A stretch of 15,020 bases of DNA from Chitinophaga pinensis (GCA_943324055.2 CALPKD020000004.1:1-15020); one strand, 5' to 3'; positions 1 to 7,556 are shown, counted from the first letter of the stretch. Made by a program: numbers and translations. The notes: a model not told the origin generated them from the sequence alone.

Positions 1-517
1 GATAATCTCTTTTAATTAATTCATGTAAGATTTCTGTTTTACCAGAACCAGTAAATCCGCCTAATATTTTTAAAGAATAATTTTTTTGAAATTGACTCAA
101 TACCCAGTTTCGATAAGCTTTATAACCACCAATTAATTGTAATACTTTAAATCCGTACAAATCTAATAGCCATGCGACAGCTTGGCTGCGCATACCGCCT
201 CTCCAGCAATGTACCACCACGGTTGGTTGGTTTCCTGGATTGATTTTTTTTTCTATTGCAATCCACTTTTCTACACTTTCGATCATGTCCATTAGCTTAT
301 ATCCAAAAAAAGGAAGTGCAATTTTAATTGCAGCCTCTCTACTTTTTTGTTTGTAAGACGTTCCAACAATGGCGCGTTCTTCGTTGGTGAATAATGGCAA
401 TGAATGTGCAGAAGGAATATGCGCATGTTCGTATTCTCCAGGACTACGCACGTCCACCATGATCACGTTAGTACCTAGTGTAATAAAATCCTCAAGCGTA
501 ATTTGTTGAACAGCCAT
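1..517 (-). CDS. mnmH: tRNA 2-selenouridine synthase MnmH (SelU), C-terminal part missing
   Basis: This family replaces the sulfur of 2-thiouridine at the wobble position of certain tRNAs with selenium, via a geranylated intermediate, using selenophosphate. The gene starts at an ATG at 517 and leaves the window after 172 codons, so only the N-terminal half is visible. Residues 1-140 are a rhodanese domain: VDVRSPGEYEHAHIPSA at 21-37, and the active-site loop HCWRGGMRS at 103-111 with Cys104 as the catalytic cysteine. GGYKAYR at 130-136 leads into the second domain, whose P-loop GGFTGSGKT lies at 153-161. The rhodanese plus P-loop order is diagnostic for MnmH. The ATG follows the stop codon of the upstream glycosyltransferase after one base, so the two genes are surely cotranscribed. 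No Shine-Dalgarno is visible. Whether the cell uses selenium depends on selD, which is not in this window. Confidence 0.95.
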   Translation of the reverse strand, partial: MAVQQITLEDFITLGTNVIMVDVRSPGEYEHAHIPSAHSLPLFTNEERAIVGTSYKQKSREAAIKIALPFFGYKLMDMIESVEKWIAIEKKINPGNQPTVVVHCWRGGMRSQAVAWLLDLYGFKVLQLIGGYKAYRNWVLSQFQKNYSLKILGGFTGSGKTEILHELIKRDY

Positions 518-518
518 A

Positions 519-1616
519 TTACAAATTTAGTTGCTTTAGGGCAACATGGAGCGCCGCCGTTGAAAGTGGTTTAAAAGGCGGGGCGACAAAATCAAGTTGT
601 TCTGCCTCCTTAATGGCCGTTGCTAAAACAAAACTGGCTTGATTATAACACAGTGCCCACTTGTTTTTTTGCCAAAGGGCACCTAGGTATTCCTGTTCAG
701 TTTGTCCGGGTGTAGGTATAAAGATTAATTTTTTTCCAAAAGGAATCAGTTCCATTAGGCTTGTATAACCACCCCTGCAAACAATATATTCGGCTCGTTG
801 AATTTGTTGTGCAAGTGCGGGTCCGTTCAAGTGATTGTATAAAGTGCCGTTTGCAGATTCGTTATGATAATTTTTATGCAGAGGAAGCCCGGCAACTACT
901 ACAAATTTTTTATTTATTTGGTTGCCCTCTTTCCATAAAATGTTTTCTAATAGTGTGCGTTGTGGTTCGGGTCCAGATACAATCCCTAAAAAGGAAATAG
1001 GATTTGTGTTGTCAAAGTCATTTGTTTTTTCCACACTAGTGTATAACCTTGACAGGCAGCCCATATACCACAAGGGTATGCTAGGTTTTTGTTTTGGATT
1101 AGCCAGTGTTCCTGATAGGTTATCCGGTCCTTCTATATCGGGCACCCAACAAGCGTTAAAATTATTTAACCACAGGTATTGCATTTTTTGAAACAACCAA
1201 GTTGCCCATTGATAGGGCATTATTAAACGCAACTGATGTGTGATAAAAACACTCGCAACTTTTTTATGAAAAAAACCAACGCGATTATCTGCAATAATTA
1301 AATCAAAATGATGGACGCGTTGCATCTTTTTTAACCACCAATACTCGTAAATGGCACTGTATAAAATTTTAGGTCCCTGCAATAAAATGTTTAAAAAAAA
1401 CAAGCTCCCCTTTTTTGTGTAGTGCACCCTGTAGCCGCGTAAATGTAAAAAAGTGGCGTTGGGAAAAGCGGCCTTTAAAATTACCTCATGATGCCGCTCC
1501 GTACCAATATAAATAGTATGCCCAAGCGACTGCAAAGCTTGTATAATGGGTATACACCGAGTGGCGTGACCCAGGCCCCAGTCTAATGGGGAAATGCAAA
1601 TACGAATTGGTTTCAT
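519..1616 (-). CDS. GT-B fold glycosyltransferase (MurG/GT28-like)
   Basis: This 365-residue soluble protein resembles the GT28/MurG-like glycosyltransferases that transfer a sugar from a nucleotide donor. The N-terminal Rossmann half opens with ICISPLDWGLGHATRC (6-21), the glycine-rich GLGHATR turn typical of acceptor-side GT-B domains. The C-terminal half carries VSGPEPQRTLLE (213-224), VVVAGLP (239-245), the donor-site motif CRGGYTSLMEL (280-290) and PTPGQTEQEYLG (301-312); this layout matches MurG-like enzymes that bind the nucleotide-sugar diphosphate between the two halves. No membrane segment is obvious, though the stretch near 70-100 is hydrophobic and basic and could dock on the membrane. 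Donor and acceptor cannot be read from the sequence. It is the promoter-proximal gene of a pair with mnmH, one base apart. The ATG at 1616 fits the family N-terminus. It is not MurG itself: no peptidoglycan genes are nearby and the sequence is diverged. Confidence 0.8.
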   Translation of the reverse strand: MKPIRICISPLDWGLGHATRCIPIIQALQSLGHTIYIGTERHHEVILKAAFPNATFLHLRGYRVHYTKKGSLFFLNILLQGPKILYSAIYEYWWLKKMQRVHHFDLIIADNRVGFFHKKVASVFITHQLRLIMPYQWATWLFQKMQYLWLNNFNACWVPDIEGPDNLSGTLANPKQKPSIPLWYMGCLSRLYTSVEKTNDFDNTNPISFLGIVSGPEPQRTLLENILWKEGNQINKKFVVVAGLPLHKNYHNESANGTLYNHLNGPALAQQIQRAEYIVCRGGYTSLMELIPFGKKLIFIPTPGQTEQEYLGALWQKNKWALCYNQASFVLATAIKEAEQLDFVAPPFKPLSTAALHVALKQLNL

Positions 1617-1623
1617 GAAGCCT

Positions 1624-1663
1624 AAATTTAGTCAATAATATACATGTATAAAACACTAAATTT
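1624..1663. promoter_or_regulatory. Dyad in divergent promoter region, glycosyltransferase / DUF5690
   Basis: The 64-base gap between two divergent genes contains a perfect 9-bp inverted repeat, AAATTTAGT at 1624-1632 and ACTAAATTT at 1655-1663. It encloses a 12-bp palindrome, TATACATGTATA at 1639-1650, whose centre is shifted by one base. The right arm overlaps the TAAATTTG promoter box of the rightward gene. On the minus strand the left arm gives TAAATTTA, one mismatch from the same consensus, for the leftward gene. The symmetry may simply be two back-to-back promoter boxes, or an operator. Confidence 0.4.
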
Positions 1664-1664
1664 G
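1657..1664 (+). promoter_or_regulatory. Bacteroidota -7 box (TAAATTTG) for DUF5690 gene
   Basis: TAAATTTG matches the Bacteroidota sigma-ABfr -7 consensus TAnnTTTG exactly and ends 16 bases before the ATG at 1681, implying a leader of roughly a dozen bases. No good TTTG -33 element lies 17-23 bases upstream, so the call rests on the -7 box and its position alone. Confidence 0.45.
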
Positions 1665-1680
1665 ACTTAAACAATAAAAA

Positions 1681-2943
1681 ATGAGTTGGTTATCAAAAGA
1701 CAAATCTATTGCGTTGTATGCGGCACTTGTTTCCTTTGGAACTTATGTATTTGTGTTTGGTTTTAGAAAATCTTTTACAGTCTGTACTTTTGATGGGCTT
1801 ACTTTTGGCCCTATTGCATATAAGACGGCATTAGTGATTAGTCAAATGCTTGGATACTTGATGGCTAAATTTTATGGCATCAAATTTATTTCCGGATTAA
1901 AAAAAGTAAATAGGTATAAAATTATTTTTTTATTAACGGGCATCGCTTGGATGGCTTGGTTGTTTTTTGCAATTATCCCTGCACCTTATAATGTAGCATT
2001 TCTTTTTTTAAATGGTTTCCCGTTAGGGATGCTGTGGGGTGTTGTTTTTTCCTATGTGGAAGGACGTAAAAGCACTGATTTTATTGGCGCAGCATTGGCG
2101 GTGAGTTTTATATTTTCAGCAGGTTGGGTAAAGTCGGTGGGTGCTTGGTTGATGATTCAATTTCATATCACTGAATTTTGGGTACCATTTTGTACAGGGC
2201 TTGTTTTTGCACTCCCACTTATCATATGTGTATATGGATTAGAGCAAGTGCCACCGCCGTCTGCCGAAGATGAGCAACTGCGTACCACGCGCATCCCTAT
2301 GACTGCAGCAGATCGAAAAAATATAATAAAACAATATTTACCAGGCGTGATCGCCTTTGTGGTGATTTATCTTTTTGCCACTATTTTTAGAGATATTAGA
2401 GATAATTTTTCGGCAGACATGTGGAAGGAAATGGGCTATGGTTCCAAGCCTGCTATTTTTACACAAACCGAAACACCCATTACGATTTTAATACTAGTCA
2501 TTATGGGAGCTGTCGTTGCAATTAAAAATAGCTTTAAGGCGCTTATGGTTGCTCACGCTTTTATTTTAATTGGCTTTGTGATTGCCGGAGTGTCCACCTA
2601 TTATTTTACGCATCAACTGTTGGATCCTTTTTGGTGGATGATGTGGGTGGGATTAGGTTTGTACCTTGTTTACATTCCGTTTAATTCTATCTTTTTTGAT
2701 CGACTCATTGCCGCCTTTTCCATGAAGGGCAATGTTGGATTTTTTATTTATGTAGCGGATTCCATTGGCTACGTTGGTAGTGTAAGCGTAATGCTGGTAA
2801 AAGAGGGCATGACGCTACAAATTCAGTGGACCAAGTTCTTTTCTCAAAGCGTAATAATCTTGTCTTTTGTAGGCGTGTTTATTACCCTATATGCGACCTA
2901 TTATTTTTACCAAAAAAATAAACAACAAGCACAAACTGCCTAG
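1681..2943 (+). CDS. DUF5690 family multi-pass membrane protein (MFS-like)
   Basis: This 420-residue integral membrane protein is recognised as the DUF5690 family, which is largely confined to Bacteroidota and has no assigned function. I count about twelve hydrophobic segments, roughly at residues 10-28, 43-63, 80-98, 103-127, 136-160, 165-188, 218-236, 262-280, 286-308, 313-340, 346-366 and 386-410. A longer polar loop sits between the sixth and seventh, near 190-215. The six-plus-six arrangement with a central cytoplasmic loop is what major facilitator transporters show, so a transport role is a reasonable inference; substrate unknown. No signal peptide beyond the first membrane segment. 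The ATG at 1681 directly follows an AT-rich leader with no Shine-Dalgarno. It is transcribed alone and ends one base from the stop codon of the convergent msrB, with a T-rich tract (2944-2955) but no hairpin to end transcription. Confidence 0.85.
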   Translation: MSWLSKDKSIALYAALVSFGTYVFVFGFRKSFTVCTFDGLTFGPIAYKTALVISQMLGYLMAKFYGIKFISGLKKVNRYKIIFLLTGIAWMAWLFFAIIPAPYNVAFLFLNGFPLGMLWGVVFSYVEGRKSTDFIGAALAVSFIFSAGWVKSVGAWLMIQFHITEFWVPFCTGLVFALPLIICVYGLEQVPPPSAEDEQLRTTRIPMTAADRKNIIKQYLPGVIAFVVIYLFATIFRDIRDNFSADMWKEMGYGSKPAIFTQTETPITILILVIMGAVVAIKNSFKALMVAHAFILIGFVIAGVSTYYFTHQLLDPFWWMMWVGLGLYLVYIPFNSIFFDRLIAAFSMKGNVGFFIYVADSIGYVGSVSVMLVKEGMTLQIQWTKFFSQSVIILSFVGVFITLYATYYFYQKNKQQAQTA

Positions 2944-2944
2944 T

Positions 2945-3481
2945 TTACTTTTTTTCTATTGCTAGCACGACGCCATTAATACAATAGCGTAAACCGGTTG
3001 GAGGAGGGCCGTCCTCAAATACATGGCCTAAATGCGCCTTGCATTTACCACATTGTACTTCGGTCCTGGTCATTCCGTGGGTGTTGTCTGGGGTATAAAT
3101 AAGTGCGCTTTTGGTAATGGGTTCAAAAAAGCTTGGCCAACCACATCCACTTTCAAATTTGGCATTACTTTGGAACAAGGCGTTTCCACAAGCCACGCAG
3201 TGGTAGGTACCTACTTCCTTAGAGTTTTCAAACGGGCTGGTAAAAGGTCGTTCGGTTCCCTTTTGACGAGCCACTTGATATACTTCGGGGGATAATACTT
3301 GTTTCCAAACGCTGTCTGGTAAAACAAGCGGCTCTTTATTGGTTGAATTGTAGTGTGGATTGTTCTTGTCTTGCATAACTGGTGAGTTGGTGTTTGGTTT
3401 TTGAGGCCCTTGCGCGCAGGCGCTAGTACTAATCAACATTAGTAAATAGAGCAGGTAGATTGGCTGTTTCATATACTTCAT
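2945..3481 (-). CDS. msrB: Exported peptide-methionine (R)-S-oxide reductase MsrB
   Basis: MsrB reduces the R epimer of methionine sulfoxide in proteins and so repairs oxidised proteins. The 178-residue product starts with a signal sequence (hydrophobic core about 7-20, ending in STSACAQG). Cys22 could be lipidated, although the residue at -3 is Thr rather than the usual Leu, so a plain exported protein is possible. After a polar linker (24-50), the MsrB domain covers about 55-176: zinc ligands CVAC (95-98) and CGKC (144-147), SGCGWPSF (111-118) with Cys113 as the usual resolving cysteine, [10 protein letters not shown] (150-159), and RYCING (165-170) with catalytic Cys167. All key residues are present. 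The signal places the enzyme outside the cytoplasm, where its reducing partner is unknown. The ATG at 3481 was chosen; an ATG three codons later (3472) is equally possible. Confidence 0.95.
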   Translation of the reverse strand: MKYMKQPIYLLYLLMLISTSACAQGPQKPNTNSPVMQDKNNPHYNSTNKEPLVLPDSVWKQVLSPEVYQVARQKGTERPFTSPFENSKEVGTYHCVACGNALFQSNAKFESGCGWPSFFEPITKSALIYTPDNTHGMTRTEVQCGKCKAHLGHVFEDGPPPTGLRYCINGVVLAIEKK

Positions 3482-3557
3482 AAAAATACTAACAAGTATT
3501 CAGCTTTTTTGTTCAGTATTTTGCGACGCTCTTCGCTAATAATTTAGGCTACTTCAG

Positions 3558-3565
3558 TATCTTTG
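3558..3565 (+). promoter_or_regulatory. Bacteroidota -7 box (TATCTTTG) for adk
   Basis: TATCTTTG fits TAnnTTTG exactly and ends 16 bases before the adk ATG at 3582. The only -33 candidate at a sensible distance is TTCG at 3532-3535, one mismatch from TTTG with a 22-base spacer. Confidence 0.45.
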
Positions 3566-3581
3566 GACTCAATAATTATCT

Positions 3582-4157
3582 ATGTTTAATTTAATCTTGT
3601 TTGGACCTCCGGGTAGTGGTAAGGGAACTCAAAGTGAAAACATTATTGCGAACTACGGTTTGCAACATTTATCAACAGGTAATTTATTACGAACGGAAAT
3701 TGCAAATCAAACCACATTAGGTTTACAAGCAAAGCAATTAATGGATCAGGGACAACTTGTGCCGGACGAAGTAGTTATTGGAATGGTTGGTAATTTTATG
3801 GATGCACATCGGGAAGCAAAAGGTTTTTTGTTTGATGGTTTCCCTCGTACAACGGCACAGTGTGTTGCACTAGACGCATTATTAAAACAAAAATCAAACG
3901 AGATTAATGTGGTGTTGGCTTTAGAGGTGAGCGAGGAAGAATTGGTAAAAAGATTATTAGGAAGAGGTGCGACGTCGGGCCGAAGCGACGACATCAACGA
4001 ATCTATCATTCGCGCAAGAATTAAAGAATACCATGATAAAACAACTGCTGTTGCAACCTATTATCAGCAGTTTGATAAAGTCGTGCACATCAAAGGAGAA
4101 GGAACAGTAGAAAGTATTTACGCAGATTTAAAAGCAGAAATAGACACAAGAATTTAA
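3582..4157 (+). CDS. adk: Adenylate kinase, short-LID form
   Basis: Adenylate kinase interconverts ATP plus AMP and two ADP in the cytoplasm and keeps the adenylate pool balanced. The 191-residue protein has the P-loop GPPGSGKGT at 8-16, the AMP-site segment HLSTGNLLR (29-37), DGFPRT (85-90) with the conserved Arg, and the arginine series of the lid and helix (GRGATSGRSDD 127-137, IIRARIKEY near 142-150). The lid is the short type: there are no zinc cysteines and no long insert, which explains why the protein is about 20 residues shorter than E. coli Adk. It is a single-gene unit between a divergent msrB and a strong hairpin terminator. The ATG at 3582 puts the P-loop at its usual distance from the N-terminus. 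No Shine-Dalgarno is visible. Confidence 0.97.
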   Translation: MFNLILFGPPGSGKGTQSENIIANYGLQHLSTGNLLRTEIANQTTLGLQAKQLMDQGQLVPDEVVIGMVGNFMDAHREAKGFLFDGFPRTTAQCVALDALLKQKSNEINVVLALEVSEEELVKRLLGRGATSGRSDDINESIIRARIKEYHDKTTAVATYYQQFDKVVHIKGEGTVESIYADLKAEIDTRI

Positions 4158-4173
4158 TTTCAATCCCATTCAT

Positions 4174-4211
4174 AAAAAAGGATCAAAGCAAATGGGCTTT
4201 GATCCTTTTTT
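4174..4211. terminator. Bidirectional intrinsic terminator between adk and fabG
   Basis: A perfect 16-bp inverted repeat, AAAAAAGGATCAAAGC (4174-4189) and GCTTTGATCCTTTTTT (4196-4211), encloses the six-base loop AAATGG. Because the A tract on one side reads as a U tract on the other strand, the element can stop transcription both from adk (plus) and from the lptB-fabG operon (minus). It lies in the 74-base gap between the convergent genes, 16 bases after the adk stop and 20 before the fabG stop. Confidence 0.92.
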
Positions 4212-4231
4212 TATTTGAACAAGGGATACTA

Positions 4232-4987
4232 TTAAATATTCAAACCACCACAAGCACTGATTACTTGACCAGTAATATAGCTACTTAAATCACTTGCTAA
4301 AAACAAAGTAGTGTTCGCGATTTCTTCTGCTTTACCAAAACGGCCCAACGGAATTTTTTCTAAAAATCCTTTTCCAGCCTCTCCTTCATTTAAATAATGT
4401 GTCATGTCTGTTTCTACAAAACCGGGTGCAATCGCGTTACATCTAATATTACGACTTCCTAATTCAAGTGCAATGGATTTTGTAAATCCGATGATGCCGG
4501 CCTTGCTTGCAGCATAGCTACTTTGTCCTGCATTACCCCGAATACCAATAATGGAACTCATATTAATAATGGTACCGCTCTTCGCTTTCATCATTGGGCG
4601 AATCACCTGCTTGGTCATGTTAAAAACACTTTTCAAGTTGGTATCCATCACTACATCCCACTGTTCGGGAGTCATTCGCAACAATAAGTTATCCTTTGAA
4701 ATACCTGCGTTGTTCACGCAAATATCAACTGCGCCAAATTCTTCCATGACTGTATTTACGAGGATCTCGCAAGCGCTAAATTCTGCCGCATTGGTTTTGA
4801 AAGCCTTTGCATTCACGCCCAATTGTTTTATTTCGGTTGCAAGTGCTTCTGCTTTCTCGGCACTGCCATCGCTAACATACGTAAAAGCGATATGTGCACC
4901 ATGCTCCGCTAGCTTTAAAGCAATGGCTGCACCAATTCCTCTTGCTGCACCAGTTACAATGGCTACTTTGCCTTCTAATAATTTCAT
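4232..4987 (-). CDS. fabG: 3-oxoacyl-[acyl-carrier-protein] reductase FabG
   Basis: FabG carries out the NADPH-dependent reduction of 3-oxoacyl-ACP to 3-hydroxyacyl-ACP in each round of fatty-acid elongation. The 251-residue protein is a classical short-chain dehydrogenase: cofactor loop TGAARGIG (12-19), NNAG (92-95), and the catalytic set Asn117, Ser145, Tyr158 and Lys162. The 13-residue Ser-Tyr spacing equals that of E. coli FabG, and the C-terminal AIAPGFVETDMT segment (186-197) and ITGQVISACGG end (near 238-248) are typical. It is the last gene of a minus-strand operon; its ATG overlaps the TGA of the small membrane-protein gene upstream (ATGA at 4984-4987), so it is likely translationally coupled. 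No other fab genes are near, so this could be the main FabG or a paralogue acting on special acyl chains; the sequence alone does not decide, and some relatives reduce other ketoacyl substrates. Confidence 0.93.
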   Translation of the reverse strand: MKLLEGKVAIVTGAARGIGAAIALKLAEHGAHIAFTYVSDGSAEKAEALATEIKQLGVNAKAFKTNAAEFSACEILVNTVMEEFGAVDICVNNAGISKDNLLLRMTPEQWDVVMDTNLKSVFNMTKQVIRPMMKAKSGTIINMSSIIGIRGNAGQSSYAASKAGIIGFTKSIALELGSRNIRCNAIAPGFVETDMTHYLNEGEAGKGFLEKIPLGRFGKAEEIANTTLFLASDLSSYITGQVISACGGLNI

Positions 4988-5193
4988 GATTTTCTATTTT
5001 TAATAAACCAATAACTATGTATTAATGCAATACTAATATTTACAAAGATAATGGGTTTGCTCATTAAAATAAAGCCGTAGCCAATCCACAATAAACAGCC
5101 CACCAAATTCACAAATCGTAATTTACGCATATCCTGAACCGTAAAGGATAATAACACTACCGCAGTCGCCACCCACCCTAATATTTCTGTCAT
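4984..5193 (-). CDS. Small three-TM protein, YgjV/CBU_0592/SemiSWEET-like
   Basis: This 69-residue protein consists almost wholly of three hydrophobic segments, about 3-20, 28-43 and 47-64, with a basic turn DMRKLR (21-26) and a basic C-terminus KNRKS. The pattern LLWIGYGF (34-41) followed by SKPIIFVNI (45-53) resembles the second and third helices of SemiSWEET and YgjV/CBU_0592-type proteins, where a Pro-containing third helix follows a Tyr-Gly helix end. Relatives in Bacteroidota are, as I recall, often mislabelled as uroporphyrinogen decarboxylase; nothing here supports that. SemiSWEETs transport sugars as dimers, but this protein is shorter between helices one and two, so transport is only a guess. 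It begins nine bases after the GH3 gene stop and its last codon overlaps the fabG start by four bases, which makes it a genuine operon member. Confidence 0.8.
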   Translation of the reverse strand: MTEILGWVATAVVLLSFTVQDMRKLRFVNLVGCLLWIGYGFILMSKPIIFVNISIALIHSYWFIKNRKS

Positions 5194-5202
5194 TTATTTT
5201 TA

Positions 5203-6720
5203 TTAAAGTAATTCTTGATTCACCATTTTTATTTCTTCTATAAAAATGCGTTCGTTGGAAAGTCGAGGCACTTTGTGTTGCCCCCCTAGTTTTCCTTTAC
5301 GTTTTAACCACTCATGAAAACAACCAGTTTGTACTGCTGTTACCTGCGGCATTCCCAATGCAATATCTTTGAATCGCTTTGCTTCATAATCGCTATTTAA
5401 GGATTGTAAAGTACGATCTAAGTGGGCCGTAAATTCGGCCATGTTTTGTGGATTTTCTTCAAACTCAATCAACCACTCATGTGCACCACTTTGGTGATCG
5501 GACATATAAATAGGGGCCGCGGTATATTCTTTCATCGTTAAGCCAAATGCTTTACAGGATTCACTTATAGCCTTATCCGAATTATCCGAAATTACTTCCT
5601 CTCCAAAGGCGTTAATGAATTGTTTTAACCTGCCAGTTACCTTTATTCTGAATGGAGACAGGCTTACAAACTGAACGGTATCTCCCACTAAGTATCTCCA
5701 TAAGCCACCATTCGTGCTGATCACTATTGCATAATTTTTGCCCAACACTACTTTATCTAAGCCAATTGTTTTTGGATTCGGTTTGCCATATTCTTCAACA
5801 GGCATGAACTCATAAAAAATCCCATGATCTAAAAATAACAACATGCCTTCTTCCTCTATTATATCTTGTGCAGCAAAAAACCCTTCGCTTGCATTATATA
5901 TTTCTAAGTACTTACAATCAGGTCCAATTATTTTTTTAAACTGCTCTCGGTAAGGCGTGAAAGAAACACCCCCATGAATATATAATTCAAATGCTGGCCA
6001 CACTTCTTTGATGTTTTGCTTGCCCGTAATCTCTAAAATTCGTTTTAATAAAATAAGGGTCCAAGTAGGGACGCCCGCAATGGAGCTTACTGATTCGTTG
6101 ATGGTGCTTTGGGCAAGGCTTTCAATTTTTTCCTCCCATTGGTCCATCAGTGCAATGGATAATTCCGGAGTCCGAAGTAAGCTAGACCAAATAGGGGAGT
6201 TTTGTAATAAAACGGCACTCAGGTCCCCAAATTGAATATCGTCCTTAAGCGGATGCACTTGGTGGCTGCCACCAATAACCAATCCCTTACCGGTTAATAA
6301 GTCACTATTGGGGTATTCATTATAGTAAATGGTTAATACATCCTTGGAGCCCTGAAAGTGATTGTCCTCGATACTTTCCTTGGTGATAGGGATGAATTTG
6401 CTCTTATCGCTTGTGGTACCGCTACTCTTGGCAAACCACTCCACAGGGGTATTCCACAAAACCGACTCACCCCCATCCATTATTTGTTGGATATACGGCT
6501 TAAGGTCATCGTATTCGTGGATAGGAACCACCTCCTTAAACTTTCGAATATTGAATATTTCTGAAAAAGCATACTTGGTTCCAAACTGAGTGTATTGCCC
6601 ATGGGTAATAAGGTCTTGTAATACCTCTCGTTGCGCATTGATGGGTTCTTTTACCCAGTTTTCAATACGCCAATAACGAAGGCGTGCTAATCTTGATATG
6701 GCTGGGCTAAATAACTTCAT
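5203..6720 (-). CDS. GH3 family acyl-adenylating enzyme
   Basis: GH3 proteins are adenylate-forming enzymes; in plants they activate jasmonate or auxin and join it to an amino acid. Bacterial members have no settled substrate. With the ATG at 6720 the protein has 505 residues. Visible adenylation motifs are the phosphate loop SSGTTSDKSKFIP (99-111), YNASEGFFAAQ (275-285), WRYLVGDTVQF (341-351) and VTGRLKQFINAFGEE (361-375), in the order expected for the family; the rest of the C-terminal domain follows to 505. No signal peptide or strong membrane helix lies in the chosen reading frame, so it is presumably cytoplasmic. A GTG at 6732 would add four residues, but a GGTGA sequence six bases upstream favours the ATG. 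It follows lptB by 65 bases and precedes the small membrane protein by nine, in one transcription unit ending in fabG. An acyl or aryl acid substrate linked to the envelope is plausible but not shown. Confidence 0.9.
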   Translation of the reverse strand: MKLFSPAISRLARLRYWRIENWVKEPINAQREVLQDLITHGQYTQFGTKYAFSEIFNIRKFKEVVPIHEYDDLKPYIQQIMDGGESVLWNTPVEWFAKSSGTTSDKSKFIPITKESIEDNHFQGSKDVLTIYYNEYPNSDLLTGKGLVIGGSHQVHPLKDDIQFGDLSAVLLQNSPIWSSLLRTPELSIALMDQWEEKIESLAQSTINESVSSIAGVPTWTLILLKRILEITGKQNIKEVWPAFELYIHGGVSFTPYREQFKKIIGPDCKYLEIYNASEGFFAAQDIIEEEGMLLFLDHGIFYEFMPVEEYGKPNPKTIGLDKVVLGKNYAIVISTNGGLWRYLVGDTVQFVSLSPFRIKVTGRLKQFINAFGEEVISDNSDKAISESCKAFGLTMKEYTAAPIYMSDHQSGAHEWLIEFEENPQNMAEFTAHLDRTLQSLNSDYEAKRFKDIALGMPQVTAVQTGCFHEWLKRKGKLGGQHKVPRLSNERIFIEEIKMVNQELL

Positions 6721-6785
6721 GTGCTTCACCACAAGATAAGCAATACCAATAAATAATAATGTGTTAAGTGTGGCTAATTTGCCTC

Positions 6786-7556
6786 TTACAATTTGGCCTT
6801 CTGTCCCATTTCAATAATCCAATCTTTACGCTTCAATTCAAAATTGGTACCAAGGTATAAGCGTCGAACTTGTTCGTCTTCGGCAAGTTCTTCGGCGGTG
6901 CCATGCTTGAATATTTTCCCTTCAATTAATAGGTAGGCTCTGTCGCAAATCGAAAGGGTTTCGTTCACGTTGTGATCAGTAATCAAAATACCAATGTCTT
7001 TTAACTTTAATCTAGATACTACCGATTGAATATCTTCTACTGCGATAGGATCCACACCAGCAAAGGGTTCGTCTAATAAAATAAATTTAGGATCTACTGC
7101 CAATGCACGCGCAATTTCGGTTCTTCGGCGTTCTCCACCACTCAAACTATCTCCATTATTATTACGCACTTGGTGTAAATTAAATTCATCTAAAAGCGAC
7201 TCTAATTTATAATCTCTTTCGCCTTTTGTAAGTTTTGTCATTTCCAAAACGGCCATGATATTATCCGCTACGGACAGCTTTCTAAAAACACTAGCCTCCT
7301 GTGGTAAATAACCTAGTCCCATTTGTGCCCTTTTGTACATTGGGAGTTTGGTGATGTCTTCTTCATTTAAAAATACACGACCGGCGTCGGGTGCAATCAA
7401 TCCTACTACCATGTAAAATGTAGTGGTTTTACCTGCGCCGTTGGGTCCTAATAAACCTACAATTTCTCCTTGTTTCACAGAAAGGCTCACCTCGTCTACT
7501 ACCTTTCGGCCCTTGTATTGTTTGATTAGTTTATCGGTATGTATAGTAAGTATCAC
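6786..7556 (-). CDS. lptB: LPS export ABC transporter ATP-binding protein LptB
   Basis: LptB is the cytoplasmic ATPase that works with LptF and LptG to pull lipopolysaccharide out of the inner membrane and push it along the Lpt bridge. The 256-residue sequence contains Walker [10 protein letters not shown] (37-45), the Q-loop in YLPQEAS (83-89), the signature LSGGERRR (138-145), Walker B with [12 protein letters not shown] (159-170) and the H-loop His195 in ITDHNV (192-197). [16 protein letters not shown] and [15 protein letters not shown] are typical of LptB rather than of other ABC ATPases. The C-terminal tail (about 240-256) is short. The start is a GTG at 7556; no ATG lies nearby and the resulting MIL N-terminus suits the family. 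It heads the lptB-GH3-small membrane protein-fabG unit and is divergent from metF. Its membrane partners LptF and LptG are not in the window. Confidence 0.95.
   Translation of the reverse strand: MILTIHTDKLIKQYKGRKVVDEVSLSVKQGEIVGLLGPNGAGKTTTFYMVVGLIAPDAGRVFLNEEDITKLPMYKRAQMGLGYLPQEASVFRKLSVADNIMAVLEMTKLTKGERDYKLESLLDEFNLHQVRNNNGDSLSGGERRRTEIARALAVDPKFILLDEPFAGVDPIAVEDIQSVVSRLKLKDIGILITDHNVNETLSICDRAYLLIEGKIFKHGTAEELAEDEQVRRLYLGTNFELKRKDWIIEMGQKAKL

Noticed and set aside
2925..2960. Possible terminator between the DUF5690 gene and msrB.
   Set aside because: There is a T-rich tract at 2944-2955, but I found no stem of useful length before it.
4551..5003. 150-codon open frame antisense to fabG.
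   Set aside because: Fully opposite conserved fabG sequence; composition looks like a mirror of the coding strand and no family is recognised.
6721..6812. Open frame upstream of the GH3 start that encodes a basic then hydrophobic stretch, like a membrane anchor.
   Set aside because: No ATG, GTG or TTG begins it before 6732, only ATT codons; it overlaps the end of lptB; and GGTGA just before the ATG at 6720 supports the shorter protein. AT-rich DNA readily gives hydrophobic frames.
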